Notes under the pieces: generated by a model
Databases searched by the model: none
What the model was told of the DNA's origin: nothing
Seen by the model: the letters and a program-made list of their open reading frames with translations, nothing else
Assembly: GCA_949063825.1 (NCBI GenBank)
Contig: CARSRA010000009.1
Coordinates: 1-27,451, forward strand
Origin: an uncultured Candidatus Saccharibacteria bacterium
GTDB taxonomy: Bacteria; Patescibacteriota; Saccharimonadia; Saccharimonadales; Saccharimonadaceae
Length of the DNA stretch: 27,451 nucleotides
Direction of reading: 5' to 3'
Translations under genes and position numbers: made by a program
Shown here: in pieces, positions 1 to 6,966 of the stretch
Position numbering within the stretch: the first letter of the stretch is position 1
Layout: each line of letters starts with the position of its first letter

Positions 1-1268
1 CCAATCGCAAGCAATTTTTGATCATCTTGCGTTGCCTCTATAGCCTCTTTAATAATCTCGCTGAAATTTTCGCTTGCAGAAAACTGGATTTGGTTTTTCT
101 GAAAATAACGTTCAGTATTTTCAAGCTTACCGTCTTTCATACTTCCCGGGACCGTTAAATACACTTTTTCAAACTTCTCCCGAAATAATGGTACGATATG
201 CTCTAAATCTTTTCCGTCCACCGCCGCAAACAGCAGGTTGCATTTTTGATTTGGATATAATTTATCCAATATATCCAAGGTCTGTTTAATACTTTCTGGT
301 GTATGTGCACCATCCAAAATGACCTTTCCGCGTCGCTCAAATCGCCCCACCAAACTCGCCCTAGAAAGTCCCCGTTCGATTTCCGACTCTGCAACTTCTG
401 GCAACAAAATTTTTGCTGCCATGGCTGCTAGAGCCGCGTTTTCTGCTTGTTTTTCACCAAACATTTTGAGGTCTAGTGATAATGGTTGTTGGAACAGCTT
501 TCCAGAAATATCAACATGCATACTTGAATTCGCATAATGTATATTAGAGATCTCGCAAGCTTCCTCTACAAAGTATATTGGTGCGCCAAGTTTCCCCGCC
601 GTCCTGCGAAAGACATCCAACACTGACTCTTTTGCCTGTCTAGAAACTAGAAGCGGCACTCCTGGCTTGATGATCCCGGCCTTTTCACCTGCAATCTTCT
701 CCAAAGTATCACCCAGTAAAGCAGTATGTTCTAATTCGATTCGATTAATAATCGTAAGCTCTGGTTTTATGATATTTGTCGCATCAAGACGCCCACCACA
801 ACCAGTCTCGATTACGTTATATTTCGCTTGAACATTCCGTGCGCAAAGGAAGCCAAAAGCCGTCACTAATTCATACCAGCTAATATCCTCCAAGTGATGA
901 ATCTCGACAGCTTTCTTTAATTCTTCAATTGCTGTCTGATATATTTCATCTGTAAAAAATCCTCGCGCCGAGCATACACGCTCCCGAAACTCATAAACGT
1001 GTGGTGAAGCAAAAATCGATATTGGCCCACCTGTAGCCTCGTCTAGAATACAGGCCAGCATCTTGGCAACCGAACCTTTTCCTTTCGACCCAGCAATATG
1101 TACTGAAGGGACAGCTTTCTCAGGTGAACCAAATTTCTGCACTAAATCTCGCTCGGGTTCAAGGCTAAAAATATGATCATCACTCGTGTATTTATTCAGG
1201 AGTGCACCATAGTTAATAAAATTATCTAGCCATCCTAAAAATTCAGCGATGTATAATGGCTCCTGCAT
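1..1268 (-). CDS. folC: FolC-like folylpolyglutamate/dihydrofolate synthase (3' end cut by window edge)
   Basis: Mur-ligase-fold enzyme expected to add glutamate to (dihydro)folate in the cytoplasm. I translated the minus strand from ATG 1268; about 422 codons stay open to the left edge. It begins MQEPLYIAEFLGWL. The P-loop HIAGSKGKGSVAKM lies near residues 57-70, where many bacterial FolC proteins have GTNGKGS. It is followed by ETGCGGRLDATNI, a central NRIELEHTALLGDTLEKIA segment and, in the C-terminal domain, LDGAHTPES. These are FolC motifs in FolC order. A strong Shine-Dalgarno AGGAGG sits 3 bases before the ATG and abuts the tsaB stop, so it is the last visible gene of the comEC-tsaE-tsaB-folC operon. 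The SKGKGS variant also occurs in other FolC/FPGS proteins. Family certain; substrate preference not visible. Confidence 0.88.
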   Translation of the reverse strand, partial: MQEPLYIAEFLGWLDNFINYGALLNKYTSDDHIFSLEPERDLVQKFGSPEKAVPSVHIAGSKGKGSVAKMLACILDEATGGPISIFASPHVYEFRERVCSARGFFTDEIYQTAIEELKKAVEIHHLEDISWYELVTAFGFLCARNVQAKYNVIETGCGGRLDATNIIKPELTIINRIELEHTALLGDTLEKIAGEKAGIIKPGVPLLVSRQAKESVLDVFRRTAGKLGAPIYFVEEACEISNIHYANSSMHVDISGKLFQQPLSLDLKMFGEKQAENAALAAMAAKILLPEVAESEIERGLSRASLVGRFERRGKVILDGAHTPESIKQTLDILDKLYPNQKCNLLFAAVDGKDLEHIVPLFREKFEKVYLTVPGSMKDGKLENTERYFQKNQIQFSASENFSEIIKEAIEATQDDQKLLAI

Positions 1269-1275
1269 GATCCTC

Positions 1276-1608
1276 CTATTTTCTCGGTGTAGATATATTT
1301 GCTGGTCGACCATAATCGGGCAGAATAATTTGCCGCTCATTTCCATCTTGATCGTAAAGTGGGATATGCAACTGATCAGCCAATACATTAACAATTGCGG
1401 CTCCGATCCTTAATCCCGTAAATGACCCTGGACCCGCAAAATAATGAATCTCACTAATGTCCTGCCAATCAGAGTCATTTTCTAATAATTTTTCATGGAT
1501 GAACTGCAAGATTTCCTCCGTCATTTTATGCCCAAAATCATGTTGATATTCGTGCTCATTCAGTCGCATCGTACAAAGGTTCGTTGAAGTGTCAAGATAG
1601 AGTTTCAT
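1276..1608 (-). CDS. tsaB: Short TsaB-like protein (t6A tRNA modification)
   Basis: TsaB partners TsaD and TsaE in making N6-threonylcarbamoyladenosine on ANN-decoding tRNAs. The 110-residue product has the ASKHA-fold start (MKLYLDTST) and the diagnostic GPGSFTGLRIG motif at residues 59-69, then ends soon after with ILPDYGRPANISTPRK. Typical bacterial TsaB is about 220-240 residues, so only the N-terminal lobe remains. The stop is natural and is followed at once by folC, so I do not read it as a frameshift. The start is preceded by GGGAGATGA, which overlaps the tsaE stop and suggests coupled translation. TsaD is not in the window. The N-terminal lobe carries most of the TsaD-binding surface in characterised TsaB, so a working minimal form is plausible. 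Confidence 0.85.
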   Translation of the reverse strand: MKLYLDTSTNLCTMRLNEHEYQHDFGHKMTEEILQFIHEKLLENDSDWQDISEIHYFAGPGSFTGLRIGAAIVNVLADQLHIPLYDQDGNERQIILPDYGRPANISTPRK

Positions 1609-1611
1609 ATT

Positions 1612-2052
1612 TCATCTCCCATTATTCATTAAAAAATGATTCGGATCACTAATTTCTACCAACCTACTACTATCCTCTTGCAATGAAATGTTAATTTTAA
1701 CTACTCTATCACCCAATAAATCCGCCACTCCTCCAGCCCATTCCACTATAACAACATTATTTTCTCCCGCCAGAGTTTCCGCGAGTTCATCACGCATAAT
1801 CCCCGCATCATTTAATCGGTAAAAATCATAGTGCACTAGTTCTCCGCCTTTTGGTAAAGCGTAGCGTTTGGAAATCGTAAAACTCGGGCTATTAATCTCT
1901 TCATCAATTCCGAGCCCCTCCGCAAGCCCCTGCGTAAAAGTAGTTTTCCCTACACCGACATCACCGATCAATTCAATCGCAGCCGGCGTCGCCATTTTTT
2001 CACCAAGCTTACGTCCCAGTTCAGTCATTTCTTGAGTCGATTGAATTTCCAT
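1612..2052 (-). CDS. tsaE: TsaE, tRNA threonylcarbamoyladenosine biosynthesis ATPase
   Basis: P-loop ATPase that assists the TsaB-TsaD complex in t6A synthesis. The 146-residue product shows Walker A GDVGVGKTT at residues 30-38, the NSPSFTISKRY segment, HYDFYRLND and VVIVEWAGGV, all in TsaE order and at normal family length. The frame is open far upstream (to 2376), but that part only shadows comEC. I chose ATG 2052 because the TsaE homology starts there (MEIQSTQEMTELG). ATG 2070 (MWYNKEM...) is an alternative. Either start overlaps the 3' end of comEC, by 28 or 46 bases, so translation is probably coupled. tsaB follows 3 bases after the TGA stop. Confidence 0.9.
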   Translation of the reverse strand: MEIQSTQEMTELGRKLGEKMATPAAIELIGDVGVGKTTFTQGLAEGLGIDEEINSPSFTISKRYALPKGGELVHYDFYRLNDAGIMRDELAETLAGENNVVIVEWAGGVADLLGDRVVKINISLQEDSSRLVEISDPNHFLMNNGR

Positions 2053-3500
2053 CTCTTTATTGTACCACATCGTAAAATCACTAGTCCTAGCCAAATAGCC
2101 AGCACTAAATAAATTCCAAAAACTCGAAAATCCGCTGTCGGAAGTTCCATTATGAAGATTTTTTGGTCGCTCAAAAATTCTATTACAGAAATATGCAAAC
2201 TCAGCAATAATCGTGCTAGTTTTACAATAATTAATCCTAAACCAGGAATAAAACCCAAGATCCCACTCAGCAGCACTAGGCACATTGCATACGGTAGAGT
2301 TGGTAAAATCACCAAGTTCGCCACAAGCGAAAGCAACGAAATACTGCCAAAGTTGTAAATCAAAATTGGCGCACAAGTAATACTAGCTACTATGCTAGTT
2401 ATTAACATTGATGCGAGCCAAGGCGGAGATTTACCACCATAAAGCAACCGGCAAGTCTGTGGAGCTAAGACAAGAATGGCAAAAAATGAGGCAAAGGATA
2501 ATTGCCAGCCTAAATTCAACAGATTTAGTGGGTCAAGCAATAATGTAATTGCAGCAACTAATAATATTAAACAAAGCGGCGAAAAACTCCTACCCACATA
2601 ACCCACGACAATTCCAAGTACCGACACCAATACTGCGCGCGTCATCGAAGGTGTAAAACCAACCAACATAGCGAAGCCGAAAATTGCAAATATTGCAACT
2701 ACCGCTCCTGCAAAACGGGAAATACGACCAAACATTTTATGAACAAAACCGATCAAAATCCCTAAATGCGCTCCAGAGGCCACCACGACATGTGTCATAC
2801 CGACAGCTCGCAATTGTTCGGAAAATTCTTCTGATAGCCCTGATTTTTCGCCAACCAGATAACCTAATCCTAAATCAACTTCTGGAGATGGAATTACAGC
2901 TTTAACCATACCAATAAAACGATGCTTGATTCTCGCAAAAACATCTCCATATTCAGCGCGTTCTACTGCAACTAACTCTGGTCGATAAAATGTCGCGCTA
3001 AAAACGCCAAATCCCGAGCCCAGCTTGCCATTCAATGTAATTCTGTCCGAACGCTCTAGTTGGACTTTGCTTGAAAGTTGAGCGTAGACTTTCCCCGCTA
3101 AATCGATTTGTTCACCGCTCGGGAATTCTACCCTGAGATCATTTAGGCGTAATTTGAAATTATTACCGGATATATTTGGATCTTCGCTAATCGTACCGAC
3201 CAAAGTCACCTCCCGATCTACTAGATTTGCGAATACTTCGAGAGCGTAAAGTTCGGGAGCAATCCGAATATTCGCGATCATCATGCCAGATACAAGCGCA
3301 ACTAGCAATAGTATCCTACGAGAATTAAAAAAGCAAAACAATATTATTATCGTAACCCCCAGCAATCCGTAGCATCCCGAGATAAAGATTTTCTGCGTCA
3401 GTAAAGTCATTGCAGTGCCCAGAATCACACCTACAACCGCAGCGTAAAAACATCGAGACGGATGCAGACAGTCGAATAGGAGATGGCGAATTTTTTGCAT
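2025..3500 (-). CDS. comEC: ComEC/Rec2 competence channel, lacking the beta-lactamase-like domain
   Basis: ComEC forms the inner-membrane channel that brings single-stranded DNA into the cell during natural transformation. This 491-residue protein has N-terminal membrane segments (about residues 18-78), a soluble OB-fold-like region (about 95-180) and then the competence domain with many membrane helices. The competence signature GMTHVVVASGAHLGILIG is at 234-251, where the family usually has GLxHLLAISGLHVG. The protein stops after the last helix. Canonical ComEC is about 700-800 residues and ends with a metallo-beta-lactamase-like domain thought to process DNA, and that domain is absent. It heads the operon, with a promoter at 3510-3538. 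Salvage of nucleic acids by uptake fits an auxotrophic host-dependent bacterium, but this is inference. Confidence 0.9.
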   Translation of the reverse strand: MQKIRHLLFDCLHPSRCFYAAVVGVILGTAMTLLTQKIFISGCYGLLGVTIIILFCFFNSRRILLLVALVSGMMIANIRIAPELYALEVFANLVDREVTLVGTISEDPNISGNNFKLRLNDLRVEFPSGEQIDLAGKVYAQLSSKVQLERSDRITLNGKLGSGFGVFSATFYRPELVAVERAEYGDVFARIKHRFIGMVKAVIPSPEVDLGLGYLVGEKSGLSEEFSEQLRAVGMTHVVVASGAHLGILIGFVHKMFGRISRFAGAVVAIFAIFGFAMLVGFTPSMTRAVLVSVLGIVVGYVGRSFSPLCLILLVAAITLLLDPLNLLNLGWQLSFASFFAILVLAPQTCRLLYGGKSPPWLASMLITSIVASITCAPILIYNFGSISLLSLVANLVILPTLPYAMCLVLLSGILGFIPGLGLIIVKLARLLLSLHISVIEFLSDQKIFIMELPTADFRVFGIYLVLAIWLGLVILRCGTIKRWKFNRLKK

Positions 3501-3509
3501 ATTGGCTTG

Positions 3510-3538
3510 ATTTTACTACTTTAGTCAATGTAAAACAA
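3510..3538 (-). promoter_or_regulatory. Predicted comEC operon promoter
   Basis: On the minus strand a -35-like TTGTTT (3533-3538) is separated by 17 bases from a -10-like TAAAAT (3510-3515), which ends 9 bases before the comEC ATG. No Shine-Dalgarno precedes the ATG, so the mRNA leader would be only about 2-3 bases. Confidence 0.5.
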
Positions 3539-3561
3539 GTTTATTTTTACACTTTTCACCC

Positions 3562-3849
3562 TTGTTACAGCAAGGTAGTATTGGTCCCCCTCCTCAGCAT
3601 ACAGCAGAACTGAAAAATACTACAAGCATAACTAATAAACCCCTCGACTTTGCCTACACTGGCTACTACAGCGTCACTTCGGGTTCGTTGAGCAGTGAGA
3701 CTGCGGTTGGGAACTTCTGGTCACGCACAGCGTACGATTCGTCGCGTGCCTACTACCTGGACCTCAATTACAGCTCTGTTAATCCGCAGCACTACGCCGC
3801 TCGTGGCCCCGGTCGCTCTCTACGCTGCATCGCGAAGTAGGGTAGATAG
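3562..3849 (+). pseudogene. Cassette A: start-less 3' fragment of a FISUMP/DUF1566-like surface protein gene
   Basis: An open frame ending TAG at 3838-3840 encodes a Tyr/Ser-rich C-terminal domain. The conserved block starts PLDFAYTGYY (codon at 3640), continues TSGSLSSETAVG and WSRTA, and ends ARGPGRSLRCIAK. The pattern W-S-x-T-A ... NPQ ... R-C-x-x resembles the C-terminus of FISUMP/DUF1566 C-type-lectin-like domains, which is family recognition by eye. No ATG, Shine-Dalgarno or signal peptide precedes it; the only in-frame near-cognate start is TTG at 3562. It lies on the plus strand in the gap between the comEC promoter and the end of the beta-helix gene. A homologous block lies at 17692-17901 on the minus strand: 46 of 66 residues are identical, and both copies share GGTAGATAG after the stop. 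It may be a donor cassette, a mobile variable region or a gene remnant. Confidence 0.7.
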
Positions 3850-3860
3850 CGTCTTCAATA

Positions 3861-5270
3861 CTAAGCAACCATGCGACGACGTTGCCTCTTCAGACCAACC
3901 CTAAACTTTATAGATCCTTTTCCGTGTCTTGGCTTAGGATCATCCGGCTCTAGTAATTCTGGTGGAATCTTTTTACTATAGAACAGATTATCTAACTCAT
4001 CATCGCTCATCGTCGAATTATCAGTCATTTCTAGAGCATCCATACGCACGAGCAGCTCCTCAGCAACTTCGTGAATCTTGTTCGTACTAGTTTCTTCACT
4101 CACGAGAACCATCTCTGCGTATTCGATAAAATCCATAAGCTCAAAATATCCAGCTGCAAAATCTTCTCGCTGCAATTTCTTCAAATCCATGATTGCCGCA
4201 ATTAATTCTTGACGTTCATGAGTGCTATCCGGCTTAGGCTGGATCAATTCACTTGGCATATCACCCCACGTAGAAATTTGCTCTTCATGGAAATCTTTCG
4301 TGCCACAGTAGAATTCCGCCCCTTCAGAAAAATCTAGAATTTGCAGATCCGGCGAAACCGCATTTTTTTGGCCCCAAAACTCACCACCAATTAACTTAAC
4401 TCGCGTCGGATCGTTCAGGACACCGGCAAGTCCATAATCTTCCCCGGCATAAACTCCACCTAAAACCTCCAAGCTCAGTGTCTCACCGCCCAGCCACAAT
4501 GCACTACCGGTTGCAGCAATTTTAGGAGACCGTAACTCCGCCGCACCTTCATAAAAACACATACCGTATGCACCAGAAATATTAACCGCTCCGAGCCGCC
4601 ATTCAGCTAAACCTTCAGCCTGCAATGCAACTCCATTCTGACCATCAGCAACAATCTCCGCTTCATCGCGAATGCGGATCACTGGCTGAGTCTTACCTCG
4701 CCCCTGCACCCTAGCGCTCAGCCAAATTCCGTTACGCGCAAAAATCTTTCCTGCAAAATCAACTCTTACGCCATAGGCCACGCCGGTACTCGAAGTCACT
4801 AAAATCGCATGCCCATCCGGTGCATAAATCTCAATTTCCTTATCAATTGTCACTACAGTATAGTCTGGTACTCCTGAACTGAGGGCGCCCGTAGCCCGTA
4901 TTACTACATTATCCTCGCCTAGTGCAAAGATTTTTCCTTTACCAGTCAAGGTCAATTCGCCATGGCTCACTTCAAAAACTCGCGCTCGATCCTCTGGAAT
5001 ATTCGAGACCATACTATGCCCGTTGAAGTTAATTGTCACATCTTGATGAATTTCAATACGCTCAGTGATCGTGATATCATCCGTGAGCGTAATTTGCGCT
5101 TTTTCTTCGGCTAATGCAGCCAAGAATTCAGCAAAAGTCTTCACCATCCCTAATTGATACTTGGAAGATTTTGGCTGAGTCCTCGTCCGAAACAGCGGAG
5201 TACCGCCGAAACTTGGTGGTGTCGGCAAATTCGGTATCACAAAATCTAGCGCCCTGGACCTTCGTCCCAT
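3861..5270 (-). CDS. Cytoplasmic beta-helix-like protein of unknown function
   Basis: A 469-residue protein I cannot name. Residues about 45-330 are a run of short beta-strand units alternating with Gly/Asn turns (for example ITLTDDITITERIEIHQDVTI, LTLTGKGKIFAL, VTIDKEIEIYAPDG, VDFAGKIFARNGIWL). This reads as a right-handed parallel beta-helix of the pectate-lyase type. No signal peptide or membrane segment is visible. The following part (about 350-430) is predicted helical and acidic, and the protein ends in a basic tail (FRVGLKRQRRRMVA). The N-terminus is also basic (MGRRSR). The start is well supported by GGAGAG 4 bases before the ATG, and a near-consensus promoter lies at 5375-5403. It is monocistronic, with cassette A facing it tail to tail 12 bases beyond its stop. 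Confidence 0.8.
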   Translation of the reverse strand: MGRRSRALDFVIPNLPTPPSFGGTPLFRTRTQPKSSKYQLGMVKTFAEFLAALAEEKAQITLTDDITITERIEIHQDVTINFNGHSMVSNIPEDRARVFEVSHGELTLTGKGKIFALGEDNVVIRATGALSSGVPDYTVVTIDKEIEIYAPDGHAILVTSSTGVAYGVRVDFAGKIFARNGIWLSARVQGRGKTQPVIRIRDEAEIVADGQNGVALQAEGLAEWRLGAVNISGAYGMCFYEGAAELRSPKIAATGSALWLGGETLSLEVLGGVYAGEDYGLAGVLNDPTRVKLIGGEFWGQKNAVSPDLQILDFSEGAEFYCGTKDFHEEQISTWGDMPSELIQPKPDSTHERQELIAAIMDLKKLQREDFAAGYFELMDFIEYAEMVLVSEETSTNKIHEVAEELLVRMDALEMTDNSTMSDDELDNLFYSKKIPPELLEPDDPKPRHGKGSIKFRVGLKRQRRRMVA

Positions 5271-5374
5271 TTTCTCTCCACGTGATTAGTTATTGGCGCC
5301 CACCCCTGCTTTTAGGCATAAGCAAAAATCGTAAGTACCTCAAAAACATTACCTTATTTCAAAGGAATACCACC

Positions 5375-5403
5375 ATTTTAGCACAGAATGCTAAAAATGT
5401 CAA
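5375..5403 (-). promoter_or_regulatory. Strong sigma70-type promoter of the beta-helix gene
   Basis: On the minus strand there is a consensus TTGACA (5398-5403), a 17-base spacer and TAAAAT (5375-5380). The predicted leader is about 100 nt and ends in the GGAGAG ribosome-binding site of the beta-helix gene. Confidence 0.75.
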
Positions 5404-5414
5404 GACATGCTATC

Positions 5415-6323
5415 TTATGCTCCGACTTTATCCTTTGAATTTCGTCGCGTAGCATTGTGTGCCACATAATCGATTATTTTTGCCGCAACATTGCGACCAG
5501 TAACCCGTTCAATTCCAAATCCTGGCGAAGCATTAACTTCCAAAACCAACGGTCCACGCGCCGACCGCATCATATCAACACCAGCGATATGCAGACCCAT
5601 CTCGCGAGCGGCTTTAATCGCAATTCGCGTCTCAGTAGAAGTCAATTTCACACTAACCCCCTCACCACCTTTATGTAGGTTGCTACGAAAATCATCATCA
5701 AGCGATTGGCGTTTCATACTCGCCACTACGCGTGAACCTACAACGAAGGCACGGATATCTTCTCCGGCCGACTCTTTCACATATTCTTGCAATAGGATAT
5801 TCGTTCCATCTTCATTATAGAGATAAAAAGCCTGTAAGGCAGACTTAGCCGCTTTTTTTGTCTCCGCCAAAACTACACCATTACCATGCGTACCCATAGC
5901 TAACTTAATAATCACTGGTAAACCGATTTGATCTAGCAAATCATCAATATCCGCCGTATTGCGCGAGACTACCGTCTTCGGAGTATCAATTCCAGCTTTG
6001 GTCAAAATCTGTTGCGAGCGTAGCTTATCTCGCACTCGAGCGATCGCAATCGAGCTCGAAGCCGACCAAACTTTTTGCATCTCAAACTGGCGCACTACCG
6101 CACAACCGTAGCGCGTCATATTATTCGAGACCCGCGGGATAATCGCATCAAACCGCGGCAAAGTCTTGCCGTGATAATAAACTTTCGGATCCTTTTCGTC
6201 TAATGAAAGATAACAATTTTTATATTTAATCACGCGGACATCATGACCGCGTTGCTCAGCTTCTTCAACTAAACGCTTAGTTGAGTAGTTCGCATTCCCG
6301 TTTGATAGAATCGCAATTTTCAT
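5415..6323 (-). CDS. rimK: RimK-like ATP-grasp ligase
   Basis: ATP-grasp enzyme of the RimK family. In other bacteria the type member adds glutamate residues to the C-terminus of ribosomal protein S6; the target here is unproven. The 302-residue product starts MKIAILSNGNANYSTKRLVE, has the ATP-binding loop MGTHGNGVVLAETK and ends with GVDMMRSARGPLVLEVNASP followed by GFGIERVTGRNVA. These closely match the RimK GTQGIGVVLAE and EVNSSPG motifs. Open frame exists from 6341, but I chose ATG 6323: AAGGTGG lies 4 bases upstream, while the upstream ATG overlaps a TATAAT box (TATAATGAG). Immediately upstream is a RimB-like protease gene, matching the rimB-rimK pairing of other genomes. Confidence 0.85.
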   Translation of the reverse strand: MKIAILSNGNANYSTKRLVEEAEQRGHDVRVIKYKNCYLSLDEKDPKVYYHGKTLPRFDAIIPRVSNNMTRYGCAVVRQFEMQKVWSASSSIAIARVRDKLRSQQILTKAGIDTPKTVVSRNTADIDDLLDQIGLPVIIKLAMGTHGNGVVLAETKKAAKSALQAFYLYNEDGTNILLQEYVKESAGEDIRAFVVGSRVVASMKRQSLDDDFRSNLHKGGEGVSVKLTSTETRIAIKAAREMGLHIAGVDMMRSARGPLVLEVNASPGFGIERVTGRNVAAKIIDYVAHNATRRNSKDKVGA

Positions 6324-6361
6324 TTTCCACCTTTGACTCATTATACCAAAATTTATGAGGT

Positions 6362-6856
6362 TTAGGACATGTATTTTTTATGAAAAGCATGTGGATCGCT
6401 CTTCAATTCATTATTCAACCTTTGATTATCAAAAGTCGGCGGACGTGGAATCCGTACTTTAGAGACATCAACTAAGAATTTATTCTGCAAAGTCTTGCGA
6501 CCAATCAGGATCGGAAAACGGTTACGTGCACGATTAGCCAAAGTAAAATCGGCTCGAATCGTGCGACCTTCAATCTTCAACTTCAACGGCACGCTATAGC
6601 GTATTGATACTTGGCCATTAGAGCTACGGACCTGTTTCACGTTATATTGCTTTGCAACTAACGTTTCGCCAGTATAAAGCGGACTCTTAGGACCAAACAG
6701 GCAGAATTCAAGATAATTTTCTTCGTTCATGCGGATACGACTCGCCCAAATCGCCGACGAATCAGCGCCAGTATCAACTTTGACTGGAATATTTTTGATT
6801 CCAGCAATTTCTACAAAAGCATTATTTCCGATAATTTTGAGATCTCGTTTGCTCAT
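6362..6856 (-). CDS. rimB: RimB-like retropepsin-fold protease (ATP-dependent zinc protease family, PF05618)
   Basis: A 164-residue protein with the aspartic-protease signature VDTGADSSAIWAS at about residues 27-39, then the conserved segments IRADFTLANRARNRFPILIGRKTL and FLVDVSK typical of the family often annotated as ATP-dependent zinc protease. In Pseudomonas, RimB works with RimK on the poly-glutamate tail of S6. Here it lies 38 bases upstream of rimK, so the two probably form a modification/removal pair (inference from neighbourhood). An in-frame ATG exists at 6877, but ATG 6856 is preferred. A full TTGACT-17-TATAAT promoter ends 6 bases before it, so the upstream ATG would lie inside the promoter. 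The mRNA is predicted leaderless. Confidence 0.82.
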   Translation of the reverse strand: MSKRDLKIIGNNAFVEIAGIKNIPVKVDTGADSSAIWASRIRMNEENYLEFCLFGPKSPLYTGETLVAKQYNVKQVRSSNGQVSIRYSVPLKLKIEGRTIRADFTLANRARNRFPILIGRKTLQNKFLVDVSKVRIPRPPTFDNQRLNNELKSDPHAFHKKYMS

Positions 6857-6862
6857 ACTTCT

Positions 6863-6891
6863 ATTATAGCACACCATTAGTGAAAAGTCAA
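6863..6891 (-). promoter_or_regulatory. Promoter giving a leaderless rimB mRNA
   Basis: Minus-strand TTGACT (6886-6891), 17-base spacer ending TGC, TATAAT (6863-6868), then AGAAGT and the ATG at 6856. Transcription normally begins about 7 bases after the -10 box, which is the A of the start codon. This is the clearest case of the box-N6-ATG arrangement in the window. Confidence 0.75.
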
Positions 6892-6966
6892 TAGCTTTAG
6901 GTTATTTTATGTCATTGCTTAACTACTAAAAATGTCTTCCTCTTAATCGATATTTAACCTAAAAGC

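Noticed and set aside
203..394. 63-residue minus-strand open frame
   Set aside because: It lies within folC in another frame on the same strand; the folC frame carries clear family motifs through this stretch.
2053..2376. N-terminal extension of the TsaE frame
   Set aside because: The extra 108 residues show no TsaE homology, are rich in Cys, Phe and Trp, and lie entirely inside comEC in a different frame.
3562..3840. Cassette A as an independent secreted gene starting at TTG 3562
   Set aside because: No Shine-Dalgarno, no signal peptide and no promoter in the right place; the sequence before PLDFAY is not shared with copy B.
6896..6963. Inverted repeat TTTAGGTTA / TAACCTAAA downstream of dnaJ
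   Set aside because: Nine AT-rich base pairs with a loop of about 50 bases; weak as a terminator and compatible with chance.
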